13,367 nt of DNA from CAVQGF01 sp045807945 (GTDB lineage Bacteria; Acidobacteriota; Terriglobia; Terriglobales; Acidobacteriaceae), in contig JBJMGI010000008.1 of assembly GCA_045807945.1 (NCBI GenBank), positions 1 to 13,367 on the forward strand. Reading direction: 5' to 3'. Shown one piece after another: positions 1 to 6,722 of this stretch. The stretch's first letter is position 1. Each line of letters opens with the position of its first letter. The notes under the pieces were generated by a model. The model had not been told where the DNA came from and searched no databases. It saw only the letters and a list, made by a program, of their open reading frames with translations. The position numbers were made by a program, and so were the translations under genes.

Positions 1-6
1 AACCCC

Positions 7-23
7 GGCTCGCTTGGGATGAC
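7..23. repeat. Truncated copy of the GGGATGAC-ending intergenic repeat
   Basis: The bases just before tsaB (GGCTCGCTTGGGATGAC) match the right-hand end of the repeat at 1757-1800, with the internal CCGC step missing. The left part would lie outside the window or has been lost, so this is probably a partial or decayed copy. It shows the repeat sitting directly upstream of a coding start. Confidence 0.45.
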
Positions 24-37
24 AGTGTTTTTTATTC

Positions 38-706
38 ATGCTGATTCTCTCCATTGACACTTCCGGCAAGAATGGCAGCGTGGCGCTGGCGCATGGCGAC
101 GCTGAGAAGTTTCAGCTGATCGCGACCAGTCCGGTCGAGGGTGGGACGTTTTCTGCGCAGCTCATTCCCCAGATCGCGCGGCTACTTTCAGAAAACAATC
201 TCAAGAAAACTGACATTGACGCATTCGCCGCGGCGACAGGGCCGGGTTCGTTCACAGGGTTACGAATCGGACTGACCGCCGTGAAAGGGCTTGCGGAAAT
301 ACTGCGCAAACCGATCGCGGCGGTTTCGGTACTGGAAGCTTGCGTGTTGACGTCTGGCATCAACTATGACGATGCGTGTGTGTTCGCTGCGCTCGATGCG
401 CAACGCAATGAGGTCTATCTGGGCGAGTACATGCTGAGCCGCGGCATTGCGACAAAGAAGGATGAACTCCTAGTCACGCGCGAGGAGTTCGTAACGCGGG
501 CGCAGGGAAGAGTGGCGGTCACGCCGGATGAGGAGCTTGTAAAAACCGCGCGAAGCGCCGTCGTGCTCCGCATTGAGCGGCCGACGAGCGCCGATATCGC
601 CCGCATCGGGCTGCAGAAGATTGCGCGCGGAGAAATAGTGACTGTAGAAGAGCTCGACGCGAATTACATCCGCCGCTCCGATGCCGAGATATTCGCAAAG
701 CCATGA
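38..706 (+). CDS. tsaB: tRNA t6A biosynthesis protein TsaB (YeaZ family)
   Basis: 222-aa ASKHA-fold protein. In the family TsaB is the non-catalytic partner of TsaD (with TsaE) in making threonylcarbamoyladenosine at A37 of ANN-decoding tRNAs, in the cytoplasm. The N-terminal SIDTS motif (residues 5-9) and the hallmark GPGSFTGLRIG (68-78) identify it; length is close to the usual 220-230 aa. The His common in the TsaB 'HSxxL' segment is replaced here (TFSAQLIP, 37-44). ATG 38 is the first in-frame start, 15 bases after a partial intergenic repeat and without a good Shine-Dalgarno, so initiation may be leaderless or weak. The stop overlaps rimI by ATGA, the common tsaB-rimI pairing, indicating translational coupling. 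Confidence 0.95.
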   Translation: MLILSIDTSGKNGSVALAHGDAEKFQLIATSPVEGGTFSAQLIPQIARLLSENNLKKTDIDAFAAATGPGSFTGLRIGLTAVKGLAEILRKPIAAVSVLEACVLTSGINYDDACVFAALDAQRNEVYLGEYMLSRGIATKKDELLVTREEFVTRAQGRVAVTPDEELVKTARSAVVLRIERPTSADIARIGLQKIARGEIVTVEELDANYIRRSDAEIFAKP

Positions 707-1155
707 TCCGCGTTCGCGACTTTCGCGCCGGCGACATTGATGCTGTGATGGCGATCCAGCAGCACTCGGTCACAGCCTCCGCGTGGACGCGCGAACACTA
801 CCTGATGATCACCAGAAGACAGAATGACCGCCGCCACGCGCTGGTGATCGAAGAAGATGGCGACGTGGGCGGCTTCATCGTGGGGTCGAAGATCGGCGAC
901 GAGTGGGAGATCGAGAACGTCGCAGTGAAGCCGGATGCGCGGCGACGGGGACTGGGGTCGCACATGGTGGGCGAGTTCATCAACCTCGCGAAGATCCTCG
1001 GCGCGAAAGCAATCTTCCTCGAAGTCCGCGAGTCGAACCGCGCAGCCAGAGCGCTTTATGAGAAGTGGGCGTTCACCGAAGAAGGCCGCAGGAAGTCCTA
1101 CTATAAGGACCCGGTAGAGGATGCCTTGATACTGAAATTTTCAAGTCCAGAGTAG
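703..1155 (+). CDS. rimI: Ribosomal protein S18 alanine N-acetyltransferase RimI (GNAT family)
   Basis: 150-aa GNAT acetyltransferase. RimI acetylates the N-terminal alanine of ribosomal protein S18 using acetyl-CoA. The acetyl-CoA pyrophosphate loop is seen as V-K-P-x-x-R-R-R-G-L-G (75-85), followed by the RimI-type block LEVRESNxxAxxLY (106-119) and the terminal SYY pair (132-134). The usual GF after the LY motif is AF here (123-124), a mild variation. It starts inside the tsaB stop codon (ATGA at 703-706), so the two are co-translated. RimI is often encoded beside tsaB/tsaD. A related protein N-acetyltransferase cannot be excluded from sequence alone, but context favours RimI. Confidence 0.92.
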   Translation: MIRVRDFRAGDIDAVMAIQQHSVTASAWTREHYLMITRRQNDRRHALVIEEDGDVGGFIVGSKIGDEWEIENVAVKPDARRRGLGSHMVGEFINLAKILGAKAIFLEVRESNRAARALYEKWAFTEEGRRKSYYKDPVEDALILKFSSPE

Positions 1156-1217
1156 CTGGAAAAATTGTTGTAGGCACTCTGCCCCTGTGGTAGCGTTTAC
1201 CAACCTGATTCTCCTGC

Positions 1218-1225
1218 AAGGAGGT
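1218..1225 (+). promoter_or_regulatory. Near-perfect Shine-Dalgarno of the DUF465 gene
   Basis: AAGGAGGT lies 8 bases before ATG 1234 and fixes that start. CTCCT at 1211-1215 can pair with AGGAG at 1219-1223 across a 3-base loop, so the site could be partly sequestered in the mRNA; that is inference. Confidence 0.75.
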
Positions 1226-1233
1226 AGAGCTGG

Positions 1234-1461
1234 ATGGCCACTCAGGTCAAGGATGAGCTCATGGCCAGCGACGAGACGTACCGTCGTCTGGCGCAAGAAC
1301 ATTCGCAGTACGCACAACGCCTCGAAAGCCTCGTCACCAAGCGGTTCCTTTCTGAAGAAGAACAAGTCGAAGAAACCCGGTTAAAAAAATTAAAGCTGCG
1401 CCTGAAAGACCAGATGGAGCAGATCGTGCACCAGCACAATCAGCCGCACCAGGTCGCGTAG
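1234..1461 (+). CDS. DUF465 / YdcH-type small coiled-coil protein
   Basis: 75-aa, highly charged, predicted all-helical protein. The layout SDETYRRLAQEHSQYAQRLESL (residues 11-32) followed by EEEQVEETRLKKLKLRLKD (41-59) fits the DUF465/YdcH family: two helices with a conserved H and a C-terminal KK-L-KLxLKDxM segment. Its biochemical role is not established. No signal peptide or membrane segment is seen. The start is set by AAGGAGGT 8 bases upstream. It is 78 bases from rimI, so it may be a separate unit or a trailing cistron. A 10-bp hairpin follows its stop. Family assignment is from pattern recognition. Confidence 0.8.
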   Translation: MATQVKDELMASDETYRRLAQEHSQYAQRLESLVTKRFLSEEEQVEETRLKKLKLRLKDQMEQIVHQHNQPHQVA

Positions 1462-1470
1462 AAAACTCAC

Positions 1471-1503
1471 GGTGGAGACGCCCGCAAGGGCGTCTCCAGC
1501 ACC
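1471..1503 (+). terminator. GCAA-loop hairpin after the DUF465 gene (possible terminator)
   Basis: GGAGACGCCC (1474-1483) pairs perfectly with GGGCGTCTCC (1488-1497) around a GCAA tetraloop. GGT (1471-1473) can also pair with ACC (1501-1503), leaving AGC bulged. It starts 10 bases after the stop codon. No T-tract follows directly; the first T-rich run is at about 1519-1523. It could be a weak terminator, an RNA-stabilising 3' structure or one unit of a repeat family. Confidence 0.5.
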
Positions 1504-1588
1504 GCAGCCAGCCGAAAATTTTGATCGTCCCTAAGCGCGATGAGAGTGCGCGACTGCAAAGGTACGCCCGTATGGCTTTGCCAACAAG

Positions 1589-1621
1589 ATTCTTCGCTCG
1601 CAGAGAATGCGAGCGAAGAAT
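1589..1621. repeat. 14-bp perfect palindromic element
   Basis: ATTCTTCGCTCGCA (1589-1602) and its exact reverse complement (1608-1621) flank GAGAA. The right arm runs into TGACAATAG, which is also found right after the repeat at 7853-7899 (GGGATGACAATAG). This links it to the same family of intergenic elements. Confidence 0.75.
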
Positions 1622-1692
1622 GACAATAGGTTTCGCTAGGCTTCTTCGTGACTGAGGTACTGCGCGGGCGATGTGCCTACACCCGTTGACCC

Positions 1693-1741
1693 AGCGGCTG
1701 AAGCCGCTTCTCTTCAGCTTGTCGCACGGCTAGAGCCGTGC
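1693..1741. repeat. Pair of adjacent GGCT hairpins
   Basis: AGCGGCT-GA-AGCCGCT (1693-1708) is followed 15 bases on by GCACGGCT-AG-AGCCGTGC (1724-1741). The two share the centre GGCT-NN-AGCC but have different arms, so they look like diverged members of one short palindrome family. Confidence 0.7.
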
Positions 1742-1756
1742 TGTACCCGAAATGCA

Positions 1757-1800
1757 GATCCCTCGACTGCGCTCGCCTGGCTCGCTCCGCTCGGGATGAC
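1757..1800. repeat. Intergenic repeat, GATCCCTCGACTGCGCTCG...GGGATGAC type
   Basis: A 44-base element nearly identical to 7853-7899. Both begin GATCCCTCGACTGCGCTCGCC and end GCTCGCTCCGCT(T)CGGGATGAC. The termini form an inverted pair (ATCCC / GGGAT), and the centre has two CTCGC-containing blocks. A shortened version precedes tsaB (7-23). It is an interspersed non-coding repeat; mobility is not shown. Confidence 0.75.
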
Positions 1801-1882
1801 CTTCGTATCGAGTTGTTTCTAACGGAATCCAAGCGTCTGGCCATGCCGCTTTGCCGAAGAAATCTGCCGGTAAGCGACACGA

Positions 1883-1888
1883 TATAAT
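1883..1888 (+). promoter_or_regulatory. Perfect -10 hexamer directly before psd
   Basis: TATAAT matches the sigma-70 -10 consensus. Its last base is 9 bases before the psd ATG, so transcription would start at about 1894-1896 and leave 2-4 leader bases or none. No good -35 lies at 16-18 bases spacing. No Shine-Dalgarno is seen before the ATG, which fits a leaderless mRNA. Confidence 0.55.
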
Positions 1889-1897
1889 CAAGCTCTC

Positions 1898-2521
1898 ATG
1901 GTCCGTGATGGCATCTTTTATGCGCTTGGCATGCTGCTGATCGCAGGGGTGGTCTCCTATTTTGCGACCCCCTGGCTGGCGATTCCGCCGCTTTTGCTGG
2001 CGTGCTTCTTCCTGTGGTTCTTCCGCGATCCCGAGCGCCAGATGCCTAGCGTTGCGGGAGCCGTCGTCTCGCCCGCCGATGGCAAAGTGACGGACGTCTC
2101 GCCCACCGTGGTGAACGGCGAGCCCAAAGTGAAGCTCAGCATTTTCCTCAACGTCTTCGACGTACATGTGAACCGATCGCCCATCGCGGGCACGATCAAA
2201 GAAGTGAAATATCAGACGGGAAAATTCTGTAACGCGATGGACCCGCTCTCGGCTGATTGCAACGAGCAGAATATTGTCACGGTGCAAGGGCAGGGGCGGA
2301 CCGTCGTCTTTAAGCAGATCGCCGGGCTGATCGCGCGACGCATCGTCTTCAAGAAAACTGTGGGTGACACGGTCGAGTTGGGTGAGCGCGTCGGATTGAT
2401 CAAATTCGGGTCCCGGACGGATGTAATATTACCCGCCTCGGCCGATATCAAAGTGAGAGTCGGAGAACGCGTGCGCGGCGGCGCTAGCCTGATCGCCGTG
2501 CTGCCGGAAGGGCAACGATGA
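1898..2521 (+). CDS. psd: Phosphatidylserine decarboxylase proenzyme (short PSD type)
   Basis: 207-aa membrane-associated pyruvoyl enzyme converting phosphatidylserine to phosphatidylethanolamine. Two hydrophobic segments (about 5-22 and 26-41) are followed by FFRDPER (41-47), VSPADGKV (57-64), NVFDVHVNRSPIAG (85-98) and the autocleavage site FGSR, with G171-S172 as the expected cut that turns Ser172 into the pyruvoyl group. Asp61 and His90 are candidate partners for self-processing. The short length fits the compact PSD-A-like class found beside pssA. ATG 1898 was chosen because it gives the full first membrane helix; it has no Shine-Dalgarno but a TATAAT just upstream. It overlaps pssA by ATGA, so consecutive steps of PE synthesis are coupled. 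Confidence 0.95.
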   Translation: MVRDGIFYALGMLLIAGVVSYFATPWLAIPPLLLACFFLWFFRDPERQMPSVAGAVVSPADGKVTDVSPTVVNGEPKVKLSIFLNVFDVHVNRSPIAGTIKEVKYQTGKFCNAMDPLSADCNEQNIVTVQGQGRTVVFKQIAGLIARRIVFKKTVGDTVELGERVGLIKFGSRTDVILPASADIKVRVGERVRGGASLIAVLPEGQR

Positions 2522-3441
2522 ACGAGATGCGCGTCCCATTACGCCGCCGCGAAGCCGATGCCCCGCGCCGCAAGCTGCGCAAAGGCCTGTTCCTGCTGCC
2601 TTCGTTGTTCACCGCCGGCAACATCGCCGCCGGATATTACGCCATCGTGCAGGCGATGCAGGGCTCGGTCGCGGAGTACTGGCATTTCGATCACGCCGCG
2701 ATCGCGATCGGCTTCGCGATCCTGTTCGACGGGCTTGACGGACGCATCGCGCGCATGACCAACACCACCAGCGATTTCGGACGCGAATTCGATTCGCTTG
2801 CCGACGTGATCACCTTCGGCGTCGCGCCCGCGGTTCTGGCGTGGATGTGGGGCTTCCGCTTTCTTCCATCTCTCGCGCACGTGCAACTTCCAACTTGGCT
2901 GAGCAGCGACACGCAGGATCCAGCGAAGAAGATCGCGCAATTGGGTTTGATCGCAAGTTTCCTTTTCCTCACCGCAGGGGCAAGCCGGCTTGCACGATTC
3001 AATATCGCGAAGAATCCGCAGCCCTCGAATCCGGGGAAGCCGGGCAAAAAGTATTTCGTAGGCATGCCGATTCCCGGCGGCGCGGGCGTGCTTGCCGCAG
3101 TCGTCCACTTCACTGGCGGTGACCCGGTCACGAGCTGGTGGACGTCTCTGATCTGGGGCGCGCTCATCGTTGCCACGGGTTTCCTGATGGTCAGCACCTG
3201 GCGTTTTGCCAGCTTCAAGGGAATCGACCTCCATAGTCCGCATACTTTCCGCACCATCATTCTGATCGCCGGAATCATCGCGATGGTTTGGTTCTTCTCT
3301 CGCCCCACGCTTCTGTTCTTATCGCTCACGTACATGCTTTCTGGAGTGCTGGCTCGCTTGTTCTTCGCGCTGCGGCGCAGCAGTCCGCAGGCGAACGCGG
3401 CATCAGAGGTGCAGGAGCCGCAATCCTCGGGGCTGGCATGA
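2518..3441 (+). CDS. pssA: CDP-diacylglycerol-serine O-phosphatidyltransferase
   Basis: 307-aa integral membrane CDP-alcohol phosphatidyltransferase that makes phosphatidylserine from CDP-diacylglycerol and serine. The catalytic signature D-G-x2-A-R-x8-G-x3-D-x3-D runs D74-G75 ... A78-R79 ... G88 ... D92 ... D96, preceded by D71 in LFDGLD. The LPSLFTAGNIAAGYYAI segment near residues 27-43 is the usual first helix of PssA, and further membrane segments occupy about 59-71, 96-112, 144-160 and the C-terminal third. A basic, Arg-rich N-terminus (1-22) precedes the first helix. It starts in the psd stop codon and ends overlapping the next gene (both ATGA), making it the middle of a coupled phospholipid cassette. 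The product of this enzyme is the substrate of Psd. Confidence 0.95.
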   Translation: MNEMRVPLRRREADAPRRKLRKGLFLLPSLFTAGNIAAGYYAIVQAMQGSVAEYWHFDHAAIAIGFAILFDGLDGRIARMTNTTSDFGREFDSLADVITFGVAPAVLAWMWGFRFLPSLAHVQLPTWLSSDTQDPAKKIAQLGLIASFLFLTAGASRLARFNIAKNPQPSNPGKPGKKYFVGMPIPGGAGVLAAVVHFTGGDPVTSWWTSLIWGALIVATGFLMVSTWRFASFKGIDLHSPHTFRTIILIAGIIAMVWFFSRPTLLFLSLTYMLSGVLARLFFALRRSSPQANAASEVQEPQSSGLA

Positions 3442-4466
3442 GCAGCGATCTTTACCGTGTCGCCATCGTCGGTGCTTCTTCGCTCAAAGGCAAAGAGCTG
3501 AAGGAGGTGCTAGAGGGACGAAATTTTCCCGCAGGCGAGATCAAACTTCTCGACGATGAAGCGGAAGGTCAGCTGGATTCCGTTGGAGACGAGCCGACGT
3601 TCGTGCAGACAGCGCGTCCCGAACATTTTCAGGAAGCTGACGTCGCGTTCTTCGCGGGTGACGCTACGCTGACGGCAAAGCATTGGGAAGAGGCCATGCG
3701 CGCCGGATGTACCGCCGTTGACATGTCTTACGCGATCGAAGGAAAGTCGCAAGTGCGCGCGCCGTGGGTGGAGCGCGAGATCGCAGCCTCGAGCCCGCAA
3801 GACATCCAGGCGAACTCGGCTATTGCGGCGCATCCGGCCTCGGTGACTCTAGCTTTAGTACTTGCACGCGCGAAAAAGGCTGCGAACGTGCGACATGCGT
3901 CGGCGGTGATCTTTGAGCCGGCCTCCGAGCGCGGCAAGGCAGGGATGGACGAGCTGCATCAGCAGACCGTTAGCCTGCTCTCGTTCCAGACATTGCCCAA
4001 AGCCGTCTTCGACACGCAAGTCGCATTCAATCTACAAGGGCGGCTTGGCGCAGAGGCGAAGCAGCCGCTGGAGGCAGTCGAAAAGCGGATCGTTTCGCAT
4101 TTCAACCAGATCGCGGCCAACGCGATCCCCGTGCCTTCGCTGATGCTGGTTCAAGCTCCAACCTTCCATGCGCACGTGTTTTCCATCTACATTGAATTGG
4201 AGAAAACGGTTTCTGAGGGCGACTTCGTGAAGGCGATCCAGGGAGACCACGTGATCGTAGTCCGAACGGCCGACTTGGAAGATACGCCGAGCAACGTGGG
4301 CGCGGCGGGGCGAGACGAGATCATGCTGACCGTGAAACGCGATCCCGCGCACGAGAACGGATTCTGGATCTGGGGAGCCGAGGACAACTTGCGCATACAA
4401 GCTCTTACGGCGGTGGATTGCGCGGCGGTGCTGGTCGCCAATCGCACGCAAGGCAGGGTGCAATAG
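3438..4466 (+). CDS. Usg-type aspartate-semialdehyde dehydrogenase homologue lacking the catalytic Cys
   Basis: 342 aa, counted from ATG 3438, which overlaps the pssA stop (ATGA); an upstream in-frame extension to 3288 lies inside pssA and is unlikely. The NAD(P)-binding start VAIVGASSLKGKEL (8-21) and the C-terminal Asd/ArgC dimerisation region are clear. The active-site NCST motif of Asd is AHPASVT here (131-137), putting Ser135 where the nucleophilic cysteine should be. The R-x-P-V-x-x-G-H motif is VQAPTFHAH (238-246): Arg lost, His246 kept. From memory, E. coli Usg has the same Ser replacement and similar FxxQxAFN and FWxxADNxR motifs. Semialdehyde dehydrogenase activity is therefore unlikely; a structural or regulatory role is inferred. 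Function unknown. Confidence 0.88.
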   Translation: MSSDLYRVAIVGASSLKGKELKEVLEGRNFPAGEIKLLDDEAEGQLDSVGDEPTFVQTARPEHFQEADVAFFAGDATLTAKHWEEAMRAGCTAVDMSYAIEGKSQVRAPWVEREIAASSPQDIQANSAIAAHPASVTLALVLARAKKAANVRHASAVIFEPASERGKAGMDELHQQTVSLLSFQTLPKAVFDTQVAFNLQGRLGAEAKQPLEAVEKRIVSHFNQIAANAIPVPSLMLVQAPTFHAHVFSIYIELEKTVSEGDFVKAIQGDHVIVVRTADLEDTPSNVGAAGRDEIMLTVKRDPAHENGFWIWGAEDNLRIQALTAVDCAAVLVANRTQGRVQ

Positions 4467-4990
4467 TGAGGAGCGCGCGCGTTGCCGTGGCGAGTCTCTG
4501 CTTGCTTCTCTCCGGGTGCGGCTATCATACGACCGGCAGCACCGCGACAAAGCTTCCTGCTGACATCCGCACGATAGCGATCCCGGCGTTCGTCAACAAG
4601 ACTGCGCAATACAAGGTGGAACAGCTGCTCACGCAGGCCGTGGTGCGCGAATTCGTGAGCCGGACGAACTATCACATCTCGCCTTCCGAGAATGACCGCT
4701 CTGCGGACGCCATCCTTGAAGGAACCGTCGTTGCAGCGTCGCTGAATCCGGTGACCTATGACTCCGGAACCGGCCGCGCATCGAGCGCGGTGGTCACAGT
4801 GGCAATGCGGGTGACGCTCACCGACCGCAACGGCAAGATCCTGTGGCAGAACCAGAATTACAACTTCCGCGAGCAATACCAGATTTCGCGCGAGATATCG
4901 TCGTTCTTCGAGGAATCGAGCCCGGCGCTGGAGCGGATGTCGCGTGAGTTCGCGCGCACGCTTGTGAGCAACGTTTTGGAAGAGTACTGA
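4466..4990 (+). CDS. lptE: LPS assembly lipoprotein LptE
   Basis: 174-aa outer-membrane lipoprotein of the LptE family, which plugs the LptD barrel that inserts lipopolysaccharide into the outer leaflet. A short basic start (MRSAR) and hydrophobic stretch lead to the lipobox LLSGC with Cys18 as the lipidation site, followed by GYHTTGS, the typical C-G-Y-x-x-x-G of the family. Later features are LPxDIRTIAIPxFVNKT (about residues 28-44) and ITLTD-type strands ending in ILWQNQNYNFREQY. GTG 4466 is preferred over the upstream ATG 4418 because it gives a clean signal peptide and overlaps the preceding TAG by one base (TAGTG). It ends overlapping holA by one base (TGATG). An outer membrane with LPS is implied. 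Confidence 0.88.
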   Translation: MRSARVAVASLCLLLSGCGYHTTGSTATKLPADIRTIAIPAFVNKTAQYKVEQLLTQAVVREFVSRTNYHISPSENDRSADAILEGTVVAASLNPVTYDSGTGRASSAVVTVAMRVTLTDRNGKILWQNQNYNFREQYQISREISSFFEESSPALERMSREFARTLVSNVLEEY

Positions 4991-6114
4991 TGTCAGGATT
5001 CAAGACAGCACAGCGGTTTGAGACCGAAGTCGCCGAGCGCAAGCTGCGGCCGGCGTACGTCCTCATTGGCGATGAGGCGTTCTTCCGCAAGCGCTGCCGC
5101 GAAGCCATCCTGAAGTATCTCGCGCCGCCCGAGGTGCGGGATTTTTCGCTGTACGAGATGGACCTACTGGAGAACGACGTCAACGAAGTGCTGGATCGGG
5201 CGCGCACGCCTTCGCTGATGGCGCCGTTCCAAGTGTTCTTCGTGCGCGGGGTGAAGACGCTCTACGGACGAGGCAAGCACGACGAAGAATTCGCGGCCAT
5301 CGAGACGTACTGCAAATCGCCGAATCCGGACGCGCTCATCATCTTTATTGCTGACCATATTTCGATTCCCGCCGATGTGCGCCGCATGGAGCTCACGGAC
5401 AAAGACCGCTTCGAGCGTATCCGCGAGACGCTGGGCGAGTATTGCGGGATCGTCGAGCTGGCGCGGGTGGAAGAGACTGAGGCGGTGCGCTGGGTCACCG
5501 ACGCTGCCGCGGAGCAGGACGTCAAGATGGAGAACGACGCCGCCCGCGAGCTGGTGGACGCGCTCGGCTCTGACATGATGCTGGTCGCGAATGAGCTGGA
5601 GAAGCTGACGCTTTATGTCGGGGACAAGAAGCGCATCACGCTCGGCGACGTCGAGACGATGGTGCTCGCCGCGAAGCAGCGCTCGCTTTACGAACTTACC
5701 GATGCCATCTCCGCCAAAGACCGCGCCCGCGCCCTGGAGATGATGGACGCGATGCTGAACACGGGCGACGGTGACGAAGCCGCCATCGGGCATCTCTACA
5801 TGCTGGCGAAGACCTTCCGGCAGATGCTGGTGATATTGGAAAAGAATGTACGCGATTCGCGTGCCATCTGGCAGGCGTTGTGGCAGGGCTTCCGCGTGCC
5901 TCCCTTCGCGGCAGACGACATCATCAAGCAGGCGCGGCGTTATAAATCGAAACGCGAGATCACCCGGGCGATCCGGCTGATTGCGCGTGCTGACCTGGCG
6001 CTCAGGTCGAATCCACCGAGCAAGAGGCTGATTTTAGAGAATCTGGTGCTGGATCTGGCGTCTGAGCAGAAGGCAGTCGCGATCGAAGAGTTTCAACCAG
6101 ATCTGGTTTTCTGA
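4990..6114 (+). CDS. holA: DNA polymerase III subunit delta
   Basis: 374-aa clamp-loader subunit that opens the beta sliding clamp. It has the family opening PAYVLIGDEAFFRKR (21-35), the central helical block LGSDMMLVANELEKL (192-206), and the strongly conserved SLYELTDAI segment (232-240) starting the lid-to-collar transition. As expected for delta there is no Walker A motif. Length is slightly above the E. coli protein (343 aa). It overlaps lptE by one base and the next gene by one base (TGATG at 6112-6116). holA following lptE is a common bacterial arrangement, so this replication gene probably shares the envelope operon transcript. Confidence 0.93.
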   Translation: MSGFKTAQRFETEVAERKLRPAYVLIGDEAFFRKRCREAILKYLAPPEVRDFSLYEMDLLENDVNEVLDRARTPSLMAPFQVFFVRGVKTLYGRGKHDEEFAAIETYCKSPNPDALIIFIADHISIPADVRRMELTDKDRFERIRETLGEYCGIVELARVEETEAVRWVTDAAAEQDVKMENDAARELVDALGSDMMLVANELEKLTLYVGDKKRITLGDVETMVLAAKQRSLYELTDAISAKDRARALEMMDAMLNTGDGDEAAIGHLYMLAKTFRQMLVILEKNVRDSRAIWQALWQGFRVPPFAADDIIKQARRYKSKREITRAIRLIARADLALRSNPPSKRLILENLVLDLASEQKAVAIEEFQPDLVF

Positions 6115-6722
6115 TGACAAGACCAGCAGACAAGCACAACCTCAAGGTGGCAATGCTGCTCGCTGCCTCTAGCGGTTTCAATCTCGAGTCGCTTCGGAGC
6201 GCCGCCAAATCCCACTGGTCTCGCCCATTTGAATTTAATGTGGATGAGAAGGATGAGGGTGGTGTTGGACCGTTCTCGCTTGAGTTCGGCGATTTTAGGA
6301 TTGACGTGATTCACATCCCAGTGCCGATCCCCGAGTCCGAGATCGATGGAGCGCCCCCTCCAACCTGGAGTTGGCCTAAGTTTGAGGAGGAGTTTCCGAA
6401 ACACCCGGCTCATTTCATAGTGACTGTCTCAAAGCCTCAAGGAACACCGATCGAAATGGCTCTTGACCTGACCAAGGCTTTGCTCGCCGTAGCTGATAGC
6501 TGTTCGTTCATGGCCGCGTACTGGGGCGATGCGCCGCTATTCACCCGCGGCGATCTGTTTCGCGTACACACGATCGATCTCTCCCGCAAGCCTCTGCCGT
6601 TGGCTGTTTGGGTTGCTTGTCACCCGATTACAAGGCCGATGGGTGTTGGGCTTCTTCGCACCTATGGAATGAAGCAATTCGATGCGCCAGAGATCGAACA
6701 CCCATTACGAGTGCGCCGATGA
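6114..6722 (+). CDS. DUF4261-type protein, N-terminal part (apparently frameshifted)
   Basis: 202-aa soluble protein without signal peptide. The pattern fits proteins ending in a DUF4261 domain: FRIDVIHIPVPIP (61-73), TWSWP (84-88), HFIVTVSKP (100-108), MALDLTKALLAVADSCSFMAAYWGD (115-139), and the C-terminal VGLLRTYGMKQFDAPEIE (178-195). The family domain should continue beyond EIE, but this frame reaches HPLRVRR and a TGA. The missing part is present one frame back (see 6704-6886). A single base lost near the CCC at 6701-6703 would explain the split. It starts one base inside holA (TGATG), so it is the last cistron of that operon. The role of DUF4261 proteins is unknown to me; confidence is in the family, not a function. 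Confidence 0.72.
   Translation: MTRPADKHNLKVAMLLAASSGFNLESLRSAAKSHWSRPFEFNVDEKDEGGVGPFSLEFGDFRIDVIHIPVPIPESEIDGAPPPTWSWPKFEEEFPKHPAHFIVTVSKPQGTPIEMALDLTKALLAVADSCSFMAAYWGDAPLFTRGDLFRVHTIDLSRKPLPLAVWVACHPITRPMGVGLLRTYGMKQFDAPEIEHPLRVRR

Larger units (their letters stand above)
1462..1897. other. 436-base gene-free spacer made of hairpin repeats
   Basis: No credible coding region is seen on either strand. The stretch holds, in order, a GNRA-loop hairpin (1471-1503), a 14-bp palindrome (1589-1621), two head-to-tail 'GGCT' hairpins (1693-1741), a GGGATGAC-type repeat (1757-1800), and the psd promoter region (about 1860-1897). It looks like a site where short palindromic elements have accumulated. 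See the separate repeat entries. Confidence 0.75.

Noticed and set aside
1165..1200. Sigma-54 promoter upstream of the DUF465 gene (TAGGCAC...GCCCC)
   Set aside because: The GG and GC elements are not at the required spacing of 10 bases between them.
1462..1897. CRISPR array
   Set aside because: The repeats are different palindromes, not one direct repeat with regular unique spacers, and no cas genes are present.
1730..2287. 185-aa minus-strand open frame over psd and the repeat spacer
   Set aside because: It runs through non-coding repeats and antisense to psd; no recognisable domain.
2539..3335. Long minus-strand open frames (234 and 214 aa) over pssA
   Set aside because: They oppose the full PssA signature, have no ribosome sites and show low-complexity composition.
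3288..3437. Upstream extension of the Asd-like gene to 3288
   Set aside because: The extra 50 residues lie within pssA, look unrelated to an Asd N-terminus, and ATG 3438 overlaps the pssA stop as ATGA.
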